Below, one piece after another: positions 17,671-26,710 of a stretch of 64,000 bases of DNA. The first letter of the stretch is position 1, and each line of letters opens with the position of its first letter. The DNA comes from Eubacterium sp. (GTDB lineage Bacteria > Bacillota > Clostridia > Lachnospirales > Lachnospiraceae): positions 1 through 64,000 of the forward strand of contig JAFZRN010000017.1 in assembly GCA_017619835.1 (NCBI GenBank), given 5' to 3'. The notes beneath the pieces are model-generated. The model did no database searches, had not been told where the DNA came from, and saw nothing but the letters and a program-made list of their open reading frames with translations. The position numbers and the translations under genes were made by a program.

Positions 17671-18513
17671 ATGGATATCATATCATCACCGAATAATGAA
17701 AAGGTTAAGCTTCTTCAGAAGCTGCTCAAAAGTCCGAAGGAGAGAAAGTACAGCGGTCTCTATGTAGTCGAAGGGATCAGGATGATCCGCGAGCTTGAGA
17801 CATATCAGCTGAGCGAGATGTACTTCACGCAGGAGTATCATGATAATGTGATGGTTCATGATGAGGACGTGATGAGACTCGTCAGAGTTTCCGAAAACAG
17901 AAACAGCGCATTTGTCGTAACGGACGCTGTCTTAAAGAGGATAACCGATACCGAAACCCCTCAGGGGCTGCTTGCCACGGTAAAGATAGAGACTAAGCAG
18001 CTTGAAGACCTTGTAGGAGACGGTTCCGAGAACCCACTCATTTTAATCCTTGAAAAGCTTCAGGATCCCGGCAACATGGGAACCATCATAAGAAGCGCAG
18101 AGGGCGCCGGAGTCACTGGAATCCTTGTGAGCTATGATTCGGTTGATATATACAGCCCGAAGGTAATACGTTCTACCATGGGATCCATTTTCCGTAAAAA
18201 TGTGGTCGTTACCTATGATCTTATGAGGGATATCGGAATACTTAAGGAAAAGGGCATTACCGTATACGGAATGCACCTTAGCGGCGATTCCATGTATGAG
18301 ACTGATCTTACGGGGCCGTCGGCATTTCTCATAGGAAATGAGGGCAGAGGACTTTCGGATAATATAAGTGCTGCTGCAGATAAACTTATCAGGATCCCGA
18401 TGAAGGGTTCACTTGAAAGTCTGAATGCGGCAAGTGCTGCAACTGTAATCAGCTACGAAGCTCTGAGGCAGAGAGAGAACAGAGTGAGTATAGATATAGG
18501 GGATATCTTTTAA
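17671..18513 (+). CDS. TrmH/SpoU-family RNA 2'-O-methyltransferase
   Basis: 280 aa. The N-terminal substrate-binding part begins SSPNNEKVKLLQKLLKSPKE. The SPOUT knot carries motif 1 LQDPGNMGTIIRSAEGAG, motif 2 FLIGNEGRGLSD and motif 3 IPMKGSLESLNAASAATVI. Such enzymes methylate ribose 2'-OH in 23S rRNA or tRNA; the precise site cannot be told. ATG 17671 has a good GGAGGA 18 bp after dnaE, so the two are probably co-transcribed. Confidence 0.93.
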   Translation: MDIISSPNNEKVKLLQKLLKSPKERKYSGLYVVEGIRMIRELETYQLSEMYFTQEYHDNVMVHDEDVMRLVRVSENRNSAFVVTDAVLKRITDTETPQGLLATVKIETKQLEDLVGDGSENPLILILEKLQDPGNMGTIIRSAEGAGVTGILVSYDSVDIYSPKVIRSTMGSIFRKNVVVTYDLMRDIGILKEKGITVYGMHLSGDSMYETDLTGPSAFLIGNEGRGLSDNISAAADKLIRIPMKGSLESLNAASAATVISYEALRQRENRVSIDIGDIF

Positions 18514-18579
18514 TTGTAAAAAAATGTGATGATATCATAAAGATTATGTGAACAAAAGAATAAAAATATGATTATATAT

Positions 18580-18611
18580 GTCGTTCACACAAAAATCGTG
18601 TCGTTCACACA
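18580..18611 (+). promoter_or_regulatory. Direct-repeat operator GTCGTTCACACA x2
   Basis: GTCGTTCACACA occurs at 18580-18591 and 18600-18611, 20 bp from start to start (two helical turns). An inverted TGTGAAC lies at 18546-18552. The pair sits just ahead of a -35 box, as response-regulator (LytTR/ComE-like) or peptide-sensing operators do. The regulator is not in the window. Confidence 0.6.
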
Positions 18612-18618
18612 TTATTAG

Positions 18619-18647
18619 TTGACGGGTAATATTTTATTGTATAAGAT
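18619..18647 (+). promoter_or_regulatory. Promoter of the double-glycine peptide locus
   Basis: TTGACG, 17-bp spacer, TAAGAT. A perfect palindrome ACACATA-TC-TATGTGT (18658-18673) lies close to the expected transcript start and may be an operator or 5' hairpin. Confidence 0.6.
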
Positions 18648-18716
18648 TTACTAGTTGACACATATCTATGTGTTGAAGATTTTAGTTTTTATAGTTTTTT
18701 TTAGTGGAGGTATGAG

Positions 18717-18881
18717 ATGAGAAAACTAACAGAAAGTCAAACTAAAAATCTAAAAGGGGGATTTGGTTTTACATGTTGGAACTGCTCGTATAAAGCGAAT
18801 AGTATTTCTAAAAATGTGTTGATCGTTATGGGATATTATCATGAAAAAGCTTATGGACATAGCGTGCATTATTGGTGGTAA
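18717..18881 (+). CDS. Double-glycine leader peptide (bacteriocin-like precursor), 54 aa
   Basis: ATG 18717 follows TGGAGG at ideal spacing; an ATG 5 bp upstream gives only a 2-codon frame. The product has a 15-residue leader MRKLTESQTKNLKGG ending in Gly-Gly, the cleavage signal for C39 peptidases. The 39-residue core opens FGFTCWNCSYKAN (a CxxC pair) and ends in a His/Tyr/Trp-rich stretch with HSVHYWW. A C39-type exporter gene lies about 0.9 kb downstream. It is not a pediocin-like peptide (no YGNGV). Activity as bacteriocin or as signal peptide is open. Confidence 0.85.
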   Translation: MRKLTESQTKNLKGGFGFTCWNCSYKANSISKNVLIVMGYYHEKAYGHSVHYWW

Positions 18882-18898
18882 AATTTTTTAGATTATAT

Positions 18899-18938
18899 AA
18901 AGCTAAGCTAAAATGTATTATATATTCAGCTTAGCTTT
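18899..18938 (+). terminator. Hairpin behind the peptide gene (partial terminator)
   Basis: AAAGCTAAGCT / AGCTTAGCTTT, a perfect 11-bp stem with an 18-nt loop, then ATTCATTTTTG. It probably gives more precursor mRNA than transporter mRNA. Confidence 0.65.
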
Positions 18939-18962
18939 ATTCATTTTTGAGGAACAATAGAA

Positions 18963-19742
18963 TTGAAAAAAATCAGTATTTCTAGAATTATAAAATCTAA
19001 TATGTATTATTATTTATGTAATAAAACAAATGTTTTTTTCTGTTTAATAGTAATGTCGTTTGTTTTTTTTTATACATGGTCAAATCATTCTAATAATATT
19101 AATGAAAAAGGAGATAAATATCTTAAATTTTTAAGTGAAGATGTGCCATTAATTATTTTCGGTCTTTTATTTATTCTTGGAATAGTATCTAATAAACTTA
19201 ATAAAGACAAATTGATTACTTTTCAAAATGTAATTAGCAGGGGAAACAAACCTTTAATATGCTATATTCTTTCAAATATATTTATTTCATTTGTTTTTTT
19301 TATTCTTCCAATAATTATGTTTATTTTTCTATGTTTCAAAAACGGGGCAAATGATTCGGAAAATCAAAATATATCTATTCTACTTGAGTATGTCAAAGGT
19401 ATAATCATACTGATTGATTATCTACATATTGCATTGGTTTATAGTTTTTTATCTTATCATACAAAAAGTGAGGTAAAAGGGTTCTTTTTATCAGTGTTAT
19501 ATTTTTTGATCCAGTTGGTGTTTTCAATTATTTGTTTATTTGGCTGTACGTATAACAGAATCTTATTTCTATTTCTTACCAATAGTACTATTATTTTTAA
19601 CATTATTTCTGTGTCAGAATATGGATTATTCCCCGATTCTATTATCAGTATGAGGCATTTGATGGGCTCAATGTTATTTGGAATACTGACAGATCTATTG
19701 TTTATATATTTAATAATTTCATGCAAAAAAAATAGAAATTGA
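18963..19742 (+). CDS. Polytopic membrane protein of the peptide locus
   Basis: 259 aa, TTG start at 18963 with GAGG ten bases upstream. About six hydrophobic segments can be read (NVFFCLIVMSFVFFYTW; LIIFGLLFILGIVS; ILSNIFISFVFFILPIIMFI; and others). N-terminal ISRIIKSNMYYYLCNKTN recalls ABC-2 type permease subunits, as does the protein at 24747. It lies between the peptide and the exporter and may be an immunity or pump subunit. AT-rich codon use, unlike the neighbouring core genes. Confidence 0.6.
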   Translation: MKKISISRIIKSNMYYYLCNKTNVFFCLIVMSFVFFYTWSNHSNNINEKGDKYLKFLSEDVPLIIFGLLFILGIVSNKLNKDKLITFQNVISRGNKPLICYILSNIFISFVFFILPIIMFIFLCFKNGANDSENQNISILLEYVKGIIILIDYLHIALVYSFLSYHTKSEVKGFFLSVLYFLIQLVFSIICLFGCTYNRILFLFLTNSTIIFNIISVSEYGLFPDSIISMRHLMGSMLFGILTDLLFIYLIISCKKNRN

Positions 19743-19764
19743 TTATAAAAGGGATTTAGTAAAG

Positions 19765-21858
19765 GTGATAAATAAAAAAATATATCCGTTTGTTATTCAG
19801 CATGATGAAAGAGATTGTGGTGCGGCTTGTTTATCAATGATTGCGGAATACTATGGAAAAAAATTAAAACTTGAGACGTGTCGAGAACTCATAAAAGTTG
19901 ATTCTAAAGGAACAAGTATATATGGAATAATAAAGGGAGCGGAAAAAATAGGTTTAAATGCAGAAGCATTTCAAGCTGATATTGAAGATTTAAAGAATGA
20001 CGTAAAATCAGAAAAAATAAAAACTCCAATTATTGTAAGAATTATGTATGAGGATATGTATGCTCATTATTGTGTTGTATACAAAGTAGATGATTGCAAT
20101 ATTATTATCGGGAATCCAGCGGATACAAAAATACGGAAGATTCCAATAGAGATTTTTAAAAATATTTGGTGTGGTCAGCTTATTACTTTTGAAAAACAGG
20201 AATGCTTTAAAGAAGATGATGAAAGAGTACGTACACATTCCACTTATCTTGATGAAATAAAAAAGCAGGTGGGCTTTTTAGCAACTGGTTTATTTGCTTC
20301 GGTTCTTATTTTATTTGTTAACATTGCCGGAGCTTATCTTTTTAGATTTATTTTATCTGATTCATATAATTCTTTCTATATATTCGAAAGTATTGTAGTT
20401 GATGGAATTGAAAAACTGTGTGTAGCGTTGGTGTTATTATATGTTTTTCGAATGCTTGTTGAAGTAATTAGATGTAATATATTTACTAAATTGTCTCGGA
20501 AATTAGATTTATCGATTACAATGAGATACTACAATCATCTTATTAGAGTAAAACCTGAGATTTTTGATAGAAGACAGACTGGTGATTTTATGTCGAGATT
20601 CTATGATACAGATAAGATACGTGATGCGCTTTCCTCAATCGTTCTCTCTGCAATCCTTGATACTGGAATGGCCATTGTATGTGGAGTGATTCTTTATAAT
20701 ATTAATTCACGGCTTTTTTTTATTTCATTTATTACTATCATTATTTATTCATCAGTAGTGATTGGATTTAAAGACATCATCAAAAAAACCACTAGTGATG
20801 TCATGTCGAGTAATGCGTCGGTTACATCTATGTTAAAAGAATCTATTGATGGTATACAAACTATCAAAGCATACAATCTTGAAGAAATTAACATTATCAA
20901 GCTTAGATATTTATATGAAAGACTAACGGAAAAAATATTAAAAAAAGTAAGAATTGCTAATATGCAAAATGTAATTACTTCGTTGATTGCTTCAATAGGA
21001 ATAGTTTTAGTGATGGGGGTAGGATATAAAGAATATATTGCTGGGGTTTTAAGCATAGCTGATTTATTTACATTTTATTATATGATGGATTATTTTATGG
21101 GACCAATATCAGGGCTTGTTAATCTCCAACCCGACATTGAAGCGGCTAATATTGCTTCGGAAAGATTGAATGATATTTATGATATTGAGGAAGAAAGTAG
21201 TCTTCAGGAAAAAGTCGCTTTAAACGGTGATATTTCTTTTGATAGTGTTACGTTTAGATATGGCTATGACGATCCCATTTTAGAAAACTTTAACATGACT
21301 ATTTTGGAAGGTAGTAAGGTGGCAATAGTTGGGGAAAGTGGTGCAGGAAAAACAACTATAGCAAAGTTGATTTTGGGTTTCTATACTCCTGAAGCGGGAA
21401 GCATATCCATAGGTAAAACAGTTGTCAATAAAGATATGGTTAGAGCGATAAGAAATAGTGTTGCATATGTATCTCAGGAGACTTTTTTATTTGAGGATTC
21501 ACTTTACAATAATTTAATAGTTGGTAATCCAGATATTGATTTGGCTGAAATGAGTAATATTTTAAAAAAATGCGGACTGATGGATTATGTTGAGAAACTT
21601 CCTTATGGTTATGATACGATGATAAGCGAAGGTGGCAAGAATTTATCGGGTGGACAAAGACAAAGAATAGCTATAGCAAGAGCATTAATAAGTAAAAAAA
21701 GGATCATTATTTTGGACGAAGCTACTAGCAACCTAGATGATGCACTGGCTGAAAATATTAATAGTATAATTAAATGTCTTTCACACGATATTACTTGCAT
21801 TGCAATCACACATCGTCAAGATACAATTAATTGTTGTGATAGAATAATTGCTTTATAG
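19765..21858 (+). CDS. Peptidase-containing ABC exporter (C39, PCAT)
   Basis: 697 aa, GTG start. Domains: C39 Cys peptidase at 1-135 with QHDERDCGAACLSMIAEYYG (catalytic Cys), YAHYCVVYKVD (catalytic His) and IGNPAD (Asp); a six-helix ABC membrane domain at about 165-450; an ATPase domain with Walker A GESGAGKTT, signature LSGGQRQR and Walker B IIILDEATSNLDD. It cuts double-glycine leaders and exports the mature peptide; the 54-aa precursor upstream is the evident substrate. The final residues (CCDRIIAL) end early compared with typical exporters, so the C-terminus is short. Confidence 0.95.
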   Translation: MINKKIYPFVIQHDERDCGAACLSMIAEYYGKKLKLETCRELIKVDSKGTSIYGIIKGAEKIGLNAEAFQADIEDLKNDVKSEKIKTPIIVRIMYEDMYAHYCVVYKVDDCNIIIGNPADTKIRKIPIEIFKNIWCGQLITFEKQECFKEDDERVRTHSTYLDEIKKQVGFLATGLFASVLILFVNIAGAYLFRFILSDSYNSFYIFESIVVDGIEKLCVALVLLYVFRMLVEVIRCNIFTKLSRKLDLSITMRYYNHLIRVKPEIFDRRQTGDFMSRFYDTDKIRDALSSIVLSAILDTGMAIVCGVILYNINSRLFFISFITIIIYSSVVIGFKDIIKKTTSDVMSSNASVTSMLKESIDGIQTIKAYNLEEINIIKLRYLYERLTEKILKKVRIANMQNVITSLIASIGIVLVMGVGYKEYIAGVLSIADLFTFYYMMDYFMGPISGLVNLQPDIEAANIASERLNDIYDIEEESSLQEKVALNGDISFDSVTFRYGYDDPILENFNMTILEGSKVAIVGESGAGKTTIAKLILGFYTPEAGSISIGKTVVNKDMVRAIRNSVAYVSQETFLFEDSLYNNLIVGNPDIDLAEMSNILKKCGLMDYVEKLPYGYDTMISEGGKNLSGGQRQRIAIARALISKKRIIILDEATSNLDDALAENINSIIKCLSHDITCIAITHRQDTINCCDRIIAL

Positions 21859-21872
21859 AGAAGGATACAAAA

Positions 21873-24014
21873 GTGAAGAAAAAAATGTTTAGAATGATAA
21901 AAGTATTTTTGGTGTTTTTGATTACTATTATTATTTCAGGGTGCGGAAATAGAATAGAGATAGCCAATGAATTAAATGAAAATGATTCAATTTATTCATC
22001 GACTGATAAGGTAATTGAAGGTATAAATGGTAGCCTTGTATGTTCAGATTTTAGAAAAGAGTATTATATCATTACAGAGTTAGATGATCATTATTTTTTG
22101 AATATATATAACTCTCAAAACGAAAAAATAGAAATACATGAATTAATGATAGATGATAATATGATAGTTCGAAGCATATGCGTTGGTGATGAGATATTTG
22201 TGGTTCTTTCTGATGAAAAAGAAAATCACTATATTGCTCGTTATAGCAGGAGCGGAAATGAAGAAAAAGCTATTTCTATAGATGATGTTAGTGAAGATGG
22301 TTTTAACAGGCTGATCGCTGATAATAGTGGAAATGTTTATTTTTCTAATTCAAAAAAAATAATAGAGTATGATAGTGATTTGAATGAATTGGGTGTCATT
22401 GAAGAGAGGGATGATAGAATCTTAAATGCTGCTTTAAGTAGTTCAGGAGATTTGGTAGCAATAGTTGAAAAGGTAAACTCTTCAGGACTTTTCTTTTATA
22501 CTGACTATTATATTGGGACAGTTGACTCGAAATTATTTAAAGTCAAAGATAAAAAAAAGATTGAAGGAGAGATAGCCCATGGTAAGATATTAATAGATAG
22601 TGATAATCTTTCGTGTTGTATTAGAATGGAAGATGGTATTTATACTTTAGAAGATAATTCAATCATCAAGAAATTGGATTATAGTTATTCTTTATTGACA
22701 ATGGATGATACTGAAAGATTTATAAGCCTAAATGATGATGTGTTTTCTGTTATAATATCAAATGATGATAATTGTGTAATAAGAACATATACAAAAGGAA
22801 ATTTAGAAGATATTGCTAATAAAGAGATAATCACATTTGGTTGTTTTGGGAAAACAGAGAATATTGAAGAGGTAGTTGTAGATTTTAATAGAAATAACCA
22901 TAAATATTTTGTTAAAATTATAGATTATGGATCGGATCAGGATGGCGCAAAAAAATTTAATTTGGATATTGCTAATGGAACAGGACCGGATATTTTTGAT
23001 GTGGGTGGATATCAATCCATTGATAAGCTTATTCAAAAGGGATTATGTGAGAATCTGAATCCATATTTTGAACAAGATGAGGAGATAGATAAAGCAGATT
23101 TAATTGATGAATATGTGAAAGCTACTGAATATGATGGAAAAACATATATGATATCCGATTCATTTATGTTGAGTACTCTCGTTACACGAAAAAATGATTA
23201 TCTTACTGAGTATAATTGTAACTATGATGAGTTAAATGAATATATTAATAATTCTGGCTCGGGAACAAGGTTATTATATTGTGATTTGCCAAAGATAGAT
23301 TTGTTTGCGTTATATGTTGAAGGTGCAATAAAATACTATATTGATTATGAAAAGGGTGAAAGTCATTTTAATACTACGGAATTCAAAAAATTGATGAAAT
23401 TATGTAATGATCAAGGAGTATCTGAAGAGGGATTTGAAATTCCTCTAATGTCAGATATAGAGATTATTAATGCTTATAGAAATGGAGAGGCTTTGTTTTT
23501 ACCAGATCCATCGCCTAATAATATGAAGCAGATAGAAAAGATGTTTGGCGATGATATATGTATATGTGGTTATCCGGATATGGGATCGTTTTTCAGACCC
23601 ATAAATGAAATATGCATGAATTCAAAATCAGATAAAAAATATGAGGCTTGGATATTTTTAAGAACAATTCTTTCAACAGAATATCAAGCAGGTTTAGTTG
23701 CTTATAATGGTGAAATAATTCCAACAAGAAAAGATGCTTATGAAGCTTTAAAAAAAAGGCTTTCCTCTAAAGAAGATTATGTAGATGAATTTGGTAATGA
23801 AATAAAAGCTCTAGACGAACCGATTGATGACAAATATTTAGATAAATATGATGAAATGATTTATCATACGGATAAATATATAGATTTAAATTTAGATTTG
23901 GAAAAGGTTATGTTTGAGGAGGCGGCCTCATATTTCACGGGAGAACATGAACTTGATGTTTCAGTAGAACTTATGGATAATAGGGTAAATACATATTTGA
24001 AAGAACATAAATAG
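21873..24014 (+). CDS. Large lipoprotein with family-1 solute-binding-like C-terminal half
   Basis: 713 aa, GTG start. Signal peptide with lipobox ISGC (Cys about 24). Residues about 40-310 contain recurring beta motifs (IADNSGNVYFSNSKKIIEYD), suggesting a propeller-like domain. From about 315 the fold resembles extracellular solute-binding proteins (FGKTENIEEVVVDFNRNN, NGTGPDIFDVGGYQSIDKL, KYEAWIFLRTILSTEYQAG). It lies 14 bp behind the exporter and 8 bp before the ABC ATPase. A role in peptide immunity, sensing or chaperoning at the cell surface is inferred from context only. Confidence 0.75.
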   Translation: MKKKMFRMIKVFLVFLITIIISGCGNRIEIANELNENDSIYSSTDKVIEGINGSLVCSDFRKEYYIITELDDHYFLNIYNSQNEKIEIHELMIDDNMIVRSICVGDEIFVVLSDEKENHYIARYSRSGNEEKAISIDDVSEDGFNRLIADNSGNVYFSNSKKIIEYDSDLNELGVIEERDDRILNAALSSSGDLVAIVEKVNSSGLFFYTDYYIGTVDSKLFKVKDKKKIEGEIAHGKILIDSDNLSCCIRMEDGIYTLEDNSIIKKLDYSYSLLTMDDTERFISLNDDVFSVIISNDDNCVIRTYTKGNLEDIANKEIITFGCFGKTENIEEVVVDFNRNNHKYFVKIIDYGSDQDGAKKFNLDIANGTGPDIFDVGGYQSIDKLIQKGLCENLNPYFEQDEEIDKADLIDEYVKATEYDGKTYMISDSFMLSTLVTRKNDYLTEYNCNYDELNEYINNSGSGTRLLYCDLPKIDLFALYVEGAIKYYIDYEKGESHFNTTEFKKLMKLCNDQGVSEEGFEIPLMSDIEIINAYRNGEALFLPDPSPNNMKQIEKMFGDDICICGYPDMGSFFRPINEICMNSKSDKKYEAWIFLRTILSTEYQAGLVAYNGEIIPTRKDAYEALKKRLSSKEDYVDEFGNEIKALDEPIDDKYLDKYDEMIYHTDKYIDLNLDLEKVMFEEAASYFTGEHELDVSVELMDNRVNTYLKEHK

Positions 24015-24022
24015 AGGTATAT

Positions 24023-24754
24023 ATGGAAAAACCAGTACTTATTCAAATTGATGATATTTCTAAACAGTATAAAAAACAACATGCATTATTAAATTGTAAT
24101 CTAAGTATTTATAAAGGGAATATTTATGGGATTGTAGGACCTAACGGAGCTGGGAAAACAACACTTTTTAAAATTCTGCTTGGTTTAACAGAACCTTCGG
24201 GAGGGAAAATAATATATGATGGGAATTTGGATTTTGTTAACGCAAACCTTAGTTTTGGGGCGTTGATTGAGGAACCATATTTAAATCGGGAATTGACGGC
24301 ATATCAGAATCTTATGTATATACAGATTCTTGCTGGAAAAGAAAATAAGGAGCAGATTGATGAGGTTCTCAAGTTAGTGGGGCTTGATGAATATAAAAGT
24401 AAAAAAATTAAGAAGTATTCATTGGGAATGAAACAGCGATTAGGAATAGCAATGGCAATAATTAATAATCCAGAAGTGTTGATTTTGGATGAGCCAATGA
24501 ATGGTCTTGATCCTGAGGGTATTATCGAAATAAGAAATATTCTTCTTGAATTAAACCAAAAGAGTGGGACAACGATTATTATATCATCTCATATTTTGGG
24601 AGAATTGGATAAATTGGTGACGGATTATATTTTTCTTAAAAATGGAGAAATACTATTATCTGATTCAAGAGATAATATACAGGATATAATGGAAAAAAAT
24701 GGTTTGACTGATTTTGAGGAGTTTTATCTAAAGAAAATAAAAGCATATGAATAA
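24023..24754 (+). CDS. ABC transporter ATPase (BcrA/LanF-like)
   Basis: 243 aa. Walker A GPNGAGKTT, signature YSLGMKQRLG, Walker B VLILDEPMNGLDPEG and switch ISSHILGEL. The one-domain ATPase with the C-terminal DFEEFYLKKI end is of the bacitracin/lantibiotic self-protection type. It overlaps the permease gene by 8 bp (24747-24754), so the pair is translationally coupled. It probably pumps the peptide away from the producer membrane. Confidence 0.9.
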   Translation: MEKPVLIQIDDISKQYKKQHALLNCNLSIYKGNIYGIVGPNGAGKTTLFKILLGLTEPSGGKIIYDGNLDFVNANLSFGALIEEPYLNRELTAYQNLMYIQILAGKENKEQIDEVLKLVGLDEYKSKKIKKYSLGMKQRLGIAMAIINNPEVLILDEPMNGLDPEGIIEIRNILLELNQKSGTTIIISSHILGELDKLVTDYIFLKNGEILLSDSRDNIQDIMEKNGLTDFEEFYLKKIKAYE

Positions 24755-25475
24755 ACTAATAAAATCAAATATATATAGAATCTTTAGTAATCATGCGAAC
24801 GTTTTTTGGCTATTTATTTCTCCTATAGCGGCTTATATCATAGCTATATTAAAAGTAAAATATTATGATGGATATACTGATTATATAGAATGTTTTAGAT
24901 TTAGTTTTGAATATCATATCGTACCTGCATCAATAATTATACCATTATTGACATATTCTTTTATGTTTGAATATTTTGAAGGCAGACTGAATGATGTTGA
25001 AACAATTATGAGATATAAGTTTAATGCGGTTGTTTTTTCTAAACTGTTTAGCGTAACAGCGATTATAGGTTTTGTTTTTTGTATAGTTGATTTATTGTTC
25101 TTAGGAATAAATTATACTTTTTATGGAGAATGTATATACTCAAATAATTTAGTAAGAGTATTAGAGGTTTTTTTAATATATGCAAAAATATGTTTTGATT
25201 CAGTTTTAATATTTTATATATTTAATAATTTTTTTGTGTATATTGGTGGGATATTTGCAATATGGTTTTTTATTGTTAAAAAGATGAAATTTATGATGTT
25301 GGGTTTTTATGCGTATTCTTTAACTTATAAATATCAAATGAGTATTATAGCCTCATTTGGTGGTTCAAATGAATTGCTTATTAGAAAAGTGATGCCATAT
25401 CTTTTCATAAGCTTGATAATTAAAACAATATTGTTGTATGGGATAGTGGCTATTCGACATAAAGAAGATGGTTGA
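24747..25475 (+). CDS. ABC-2-type permease subunit
   Basis: 242 aa with about six membrane segments (VFWLFISPIAAYIIAIL; IVPASIIIPLLTYSFMFEYF; FSVTAIIGFVFCIVDLLFLG; VLIFYIFNNFFVYIGGIFAIW; and others). It begins inside the ATPase gene. The N-terminus NKLIKSNIYRIFSNHANVFW mirrors that of the membrane protein at 18963, so the two may be paralogous subunits of an immunity pump. Confidence 0.75.
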   Translation: MNKLIKSNIYRIFSNHANVFWLFISPIAAYIIAILKVKYYDGYTDYIECFRFSFEYHIVPASIIIPLLTYSFMFEYFEGRLNDVETIMRYKFNAVVFSKLFSVTAIIGFVFCIVDLLFLGINYTFYGECIYSNNLVRVLEVFLIYAKICFDSVLIFYIFNNFFVYIGGIFAIWFFIVKKMKFMMLGFYAYSLTYKYQMSIIASFGGSNELLIRKVMPYLFISLIIKTILLYGIVAIRHKEDG

Positions 25476-25500
25476 CACTCACTGAACGTGGTGTTATATT
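25472..25500 (+). promoter_or_regulatory. Promoter of the lysine-riboswitch dapA operon
   Basis: Consensus TTGACA, 17-bp spacer, TATATT. The -35 box overlaps the last codons of the upstream permease. Confidence 0.85.
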
Positions 25501-25510
25501 GTATAGGAAT

Positions 25511-25671
25511 GTAGAGGTCGCGGCAATTATTAGTAACATATCGGATGAGACCCGCTCAGGTGAAGATATGAGAAAGGGAAAGCCGCCGAAGCGGACGTCT
25601 TAGGGTAAAACGTTCAGCTGGGACGTAGATCAACAATCTGCGGACTGTCATCAATTATGATGGGGAGCTAC
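25511..25671 (+). promoter_or_regulatory. Lysine riboswitch (L box)
   Basis: The leader carries L-box landmarks in order: GTAGAGGTCGCGG (25511), TAGTAACAT, GGATGAGACC, AGGTGAAGATATGAGAAAGG, AGCCGCCGAAGCGG, CAGCTGGGACGTAG and CGGACTGTC, with a closing segment TCAATTATGATGGGGAGCTA. It lies directly ahead of dapA, the first enzyme of lysine synthesis, and is followed by a terminator. High lysine should cause premature termination. Confidence 0.93.
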
Positions 25672-25692
25672 GGTTTATATTGATTATGTAAT

Positions 25693-25724
25693 GTGGACCG
25701 AAACTCTGTTTTGGTTCACTTTTT
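25693..25724 (+). terminator. Riboswitch-controlled terminator before dapA
   Basis: GTGGACCGAAAC / GTTTTGGTTCAC forms 12 pairs (two G-U), followed by TTTTTA. It is the expression platform of the lysine riboswitch. Confidence 0.85.
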
Positions 25725-25774
25725 ATTCGTGACTTAGCGAGGGTTTCCCATATCGACCAAAGGAGGATTAGAAA

Positions 25775-26662
25775 ATGGCTATTTTTAAAGGATCAGGAGT
25801 AGCACTCGTAACACCATTCAAGGAAGATTATGACATTGATTACGAGAAGCTGAGAGAGCTTGTTGATTATCATGTTGAGCATAAGACAGATGCTATCATC
25901 GTTTGCGGTACTTCGGGAGAATCCGCAACAATGACAGTTGAAGAGCATCTTGAGGCTATAGCAGTAGTTGCCGAGCAGGCAAACGGCCGCATCCCTGTTA
26001 TCGCAGGTACAGGTTCAAATGATACTCAGACAGCTATCGAGCTTTCAGTGGAAGCAGAGAAGTGCGGAGTAGACGGACTTCTCATGGTTACACCATATTA
26101 TAATAAGTGTACACAGGGCGGACTAATAAAGCATTACGATATGGTTAGCTCACAGGTTGAGACACCTATCATCCTTTATAATGTACCCAGCAGAACAGGT
26201 CTTAACATCCTTCCGGCAACAGCTGTAAAGATGGCTAAGGAGATCGAGAATGTTGTAGCTATCAAGGAAGCTTCGGGAAATATCTCCCAGGTTGCAGAGC
26301 TTGCATCACTTGCAGATGGCTGCATCGATATCTATTCCGGAAATGACGATCAGATCGTTCCGCTCATGTCACTTGGCGGAATCGGAGTTATCTCCGTAAC
26401 AGCTAACATCATCCCCGATGATACACATGATCTCTGCCAGAAGTTCTTCGACGGAGATATCAAGGGTTCAACAGAGCTTCAGCTTAAGGCAATCGAACTT
26501 TGCAAGGCTCTCTTCTGTGAAGTTAATCCTATCCCTGTTAAGAAGGCAACTGAGCTTCTCGGTCTTACAAACGGAGTTGTAAGACTTCCGCTTACAGAGA
26601 TGGAAGAGGCAAACGTAGAGAGACTGAAGACTGCCATGAAGAACTACGGTCTGGAGTTTTAA
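25775..26662 (+). CDS. dapA: 4-hydroxy-tetrahydrodipicolinate synthase
   Basis: 295-aa TIM-barrel enzyme condensing pyruvate and aspartate semialdehyde, first committed step to lysine and peptidoglycan diaminopimelate. GSGVALVTPFKEDYDIDY at the start; the GTSGESATMTVEEH loop; YNVPSRTGLNI (catalytic Tyr); VAIKEASGNISQ (Schiff-base Lys). Full length. It is controlled by the lysine riboswitch upstream; ribosome site AAAGGAGGA. Confidence 0.97.
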   Translation: MAIFKGSGVALVTPFKEDYDIDYEKLRELVDYHVEHKTDAIIVCGTSGESATMTVEEHLEAIAVVAEQANGRIPVIAGTGSNDTQTAIELSVEAEKCGVDGLLMVTPYYNKCTQGGLIKHYDMVSSQVETPIILYNVPSRTGLNILPATAVKMAKEIENVVAIKEASGNISQVAELASLADGCIDIYSGNDDQIVPLMSLGGIGVISVTANIIPDDTHDLCQKFFDGDIKGSTELQLKAIELCKALFCEVNPIPVKKATELLGLTNGVVRLPLTEMEEANVERLKTAMKNYGLEF

Positions 26663-26697
26663 ATGTGACAAACAGATCTGAACTGATTGTCACATTT
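26661..26697 (+). terminator. Hairpin between dapA and dapB
   Basis: AAATGTGACAA / TTGTCACATTT, a perfect 11-bp stem overlapping the dapA stop codon. It could attenuate or stabilise the dapA message. Confidence 0.5.
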
Positions 26698-26710
26698 TGT
26701 GAGGTAAGAT

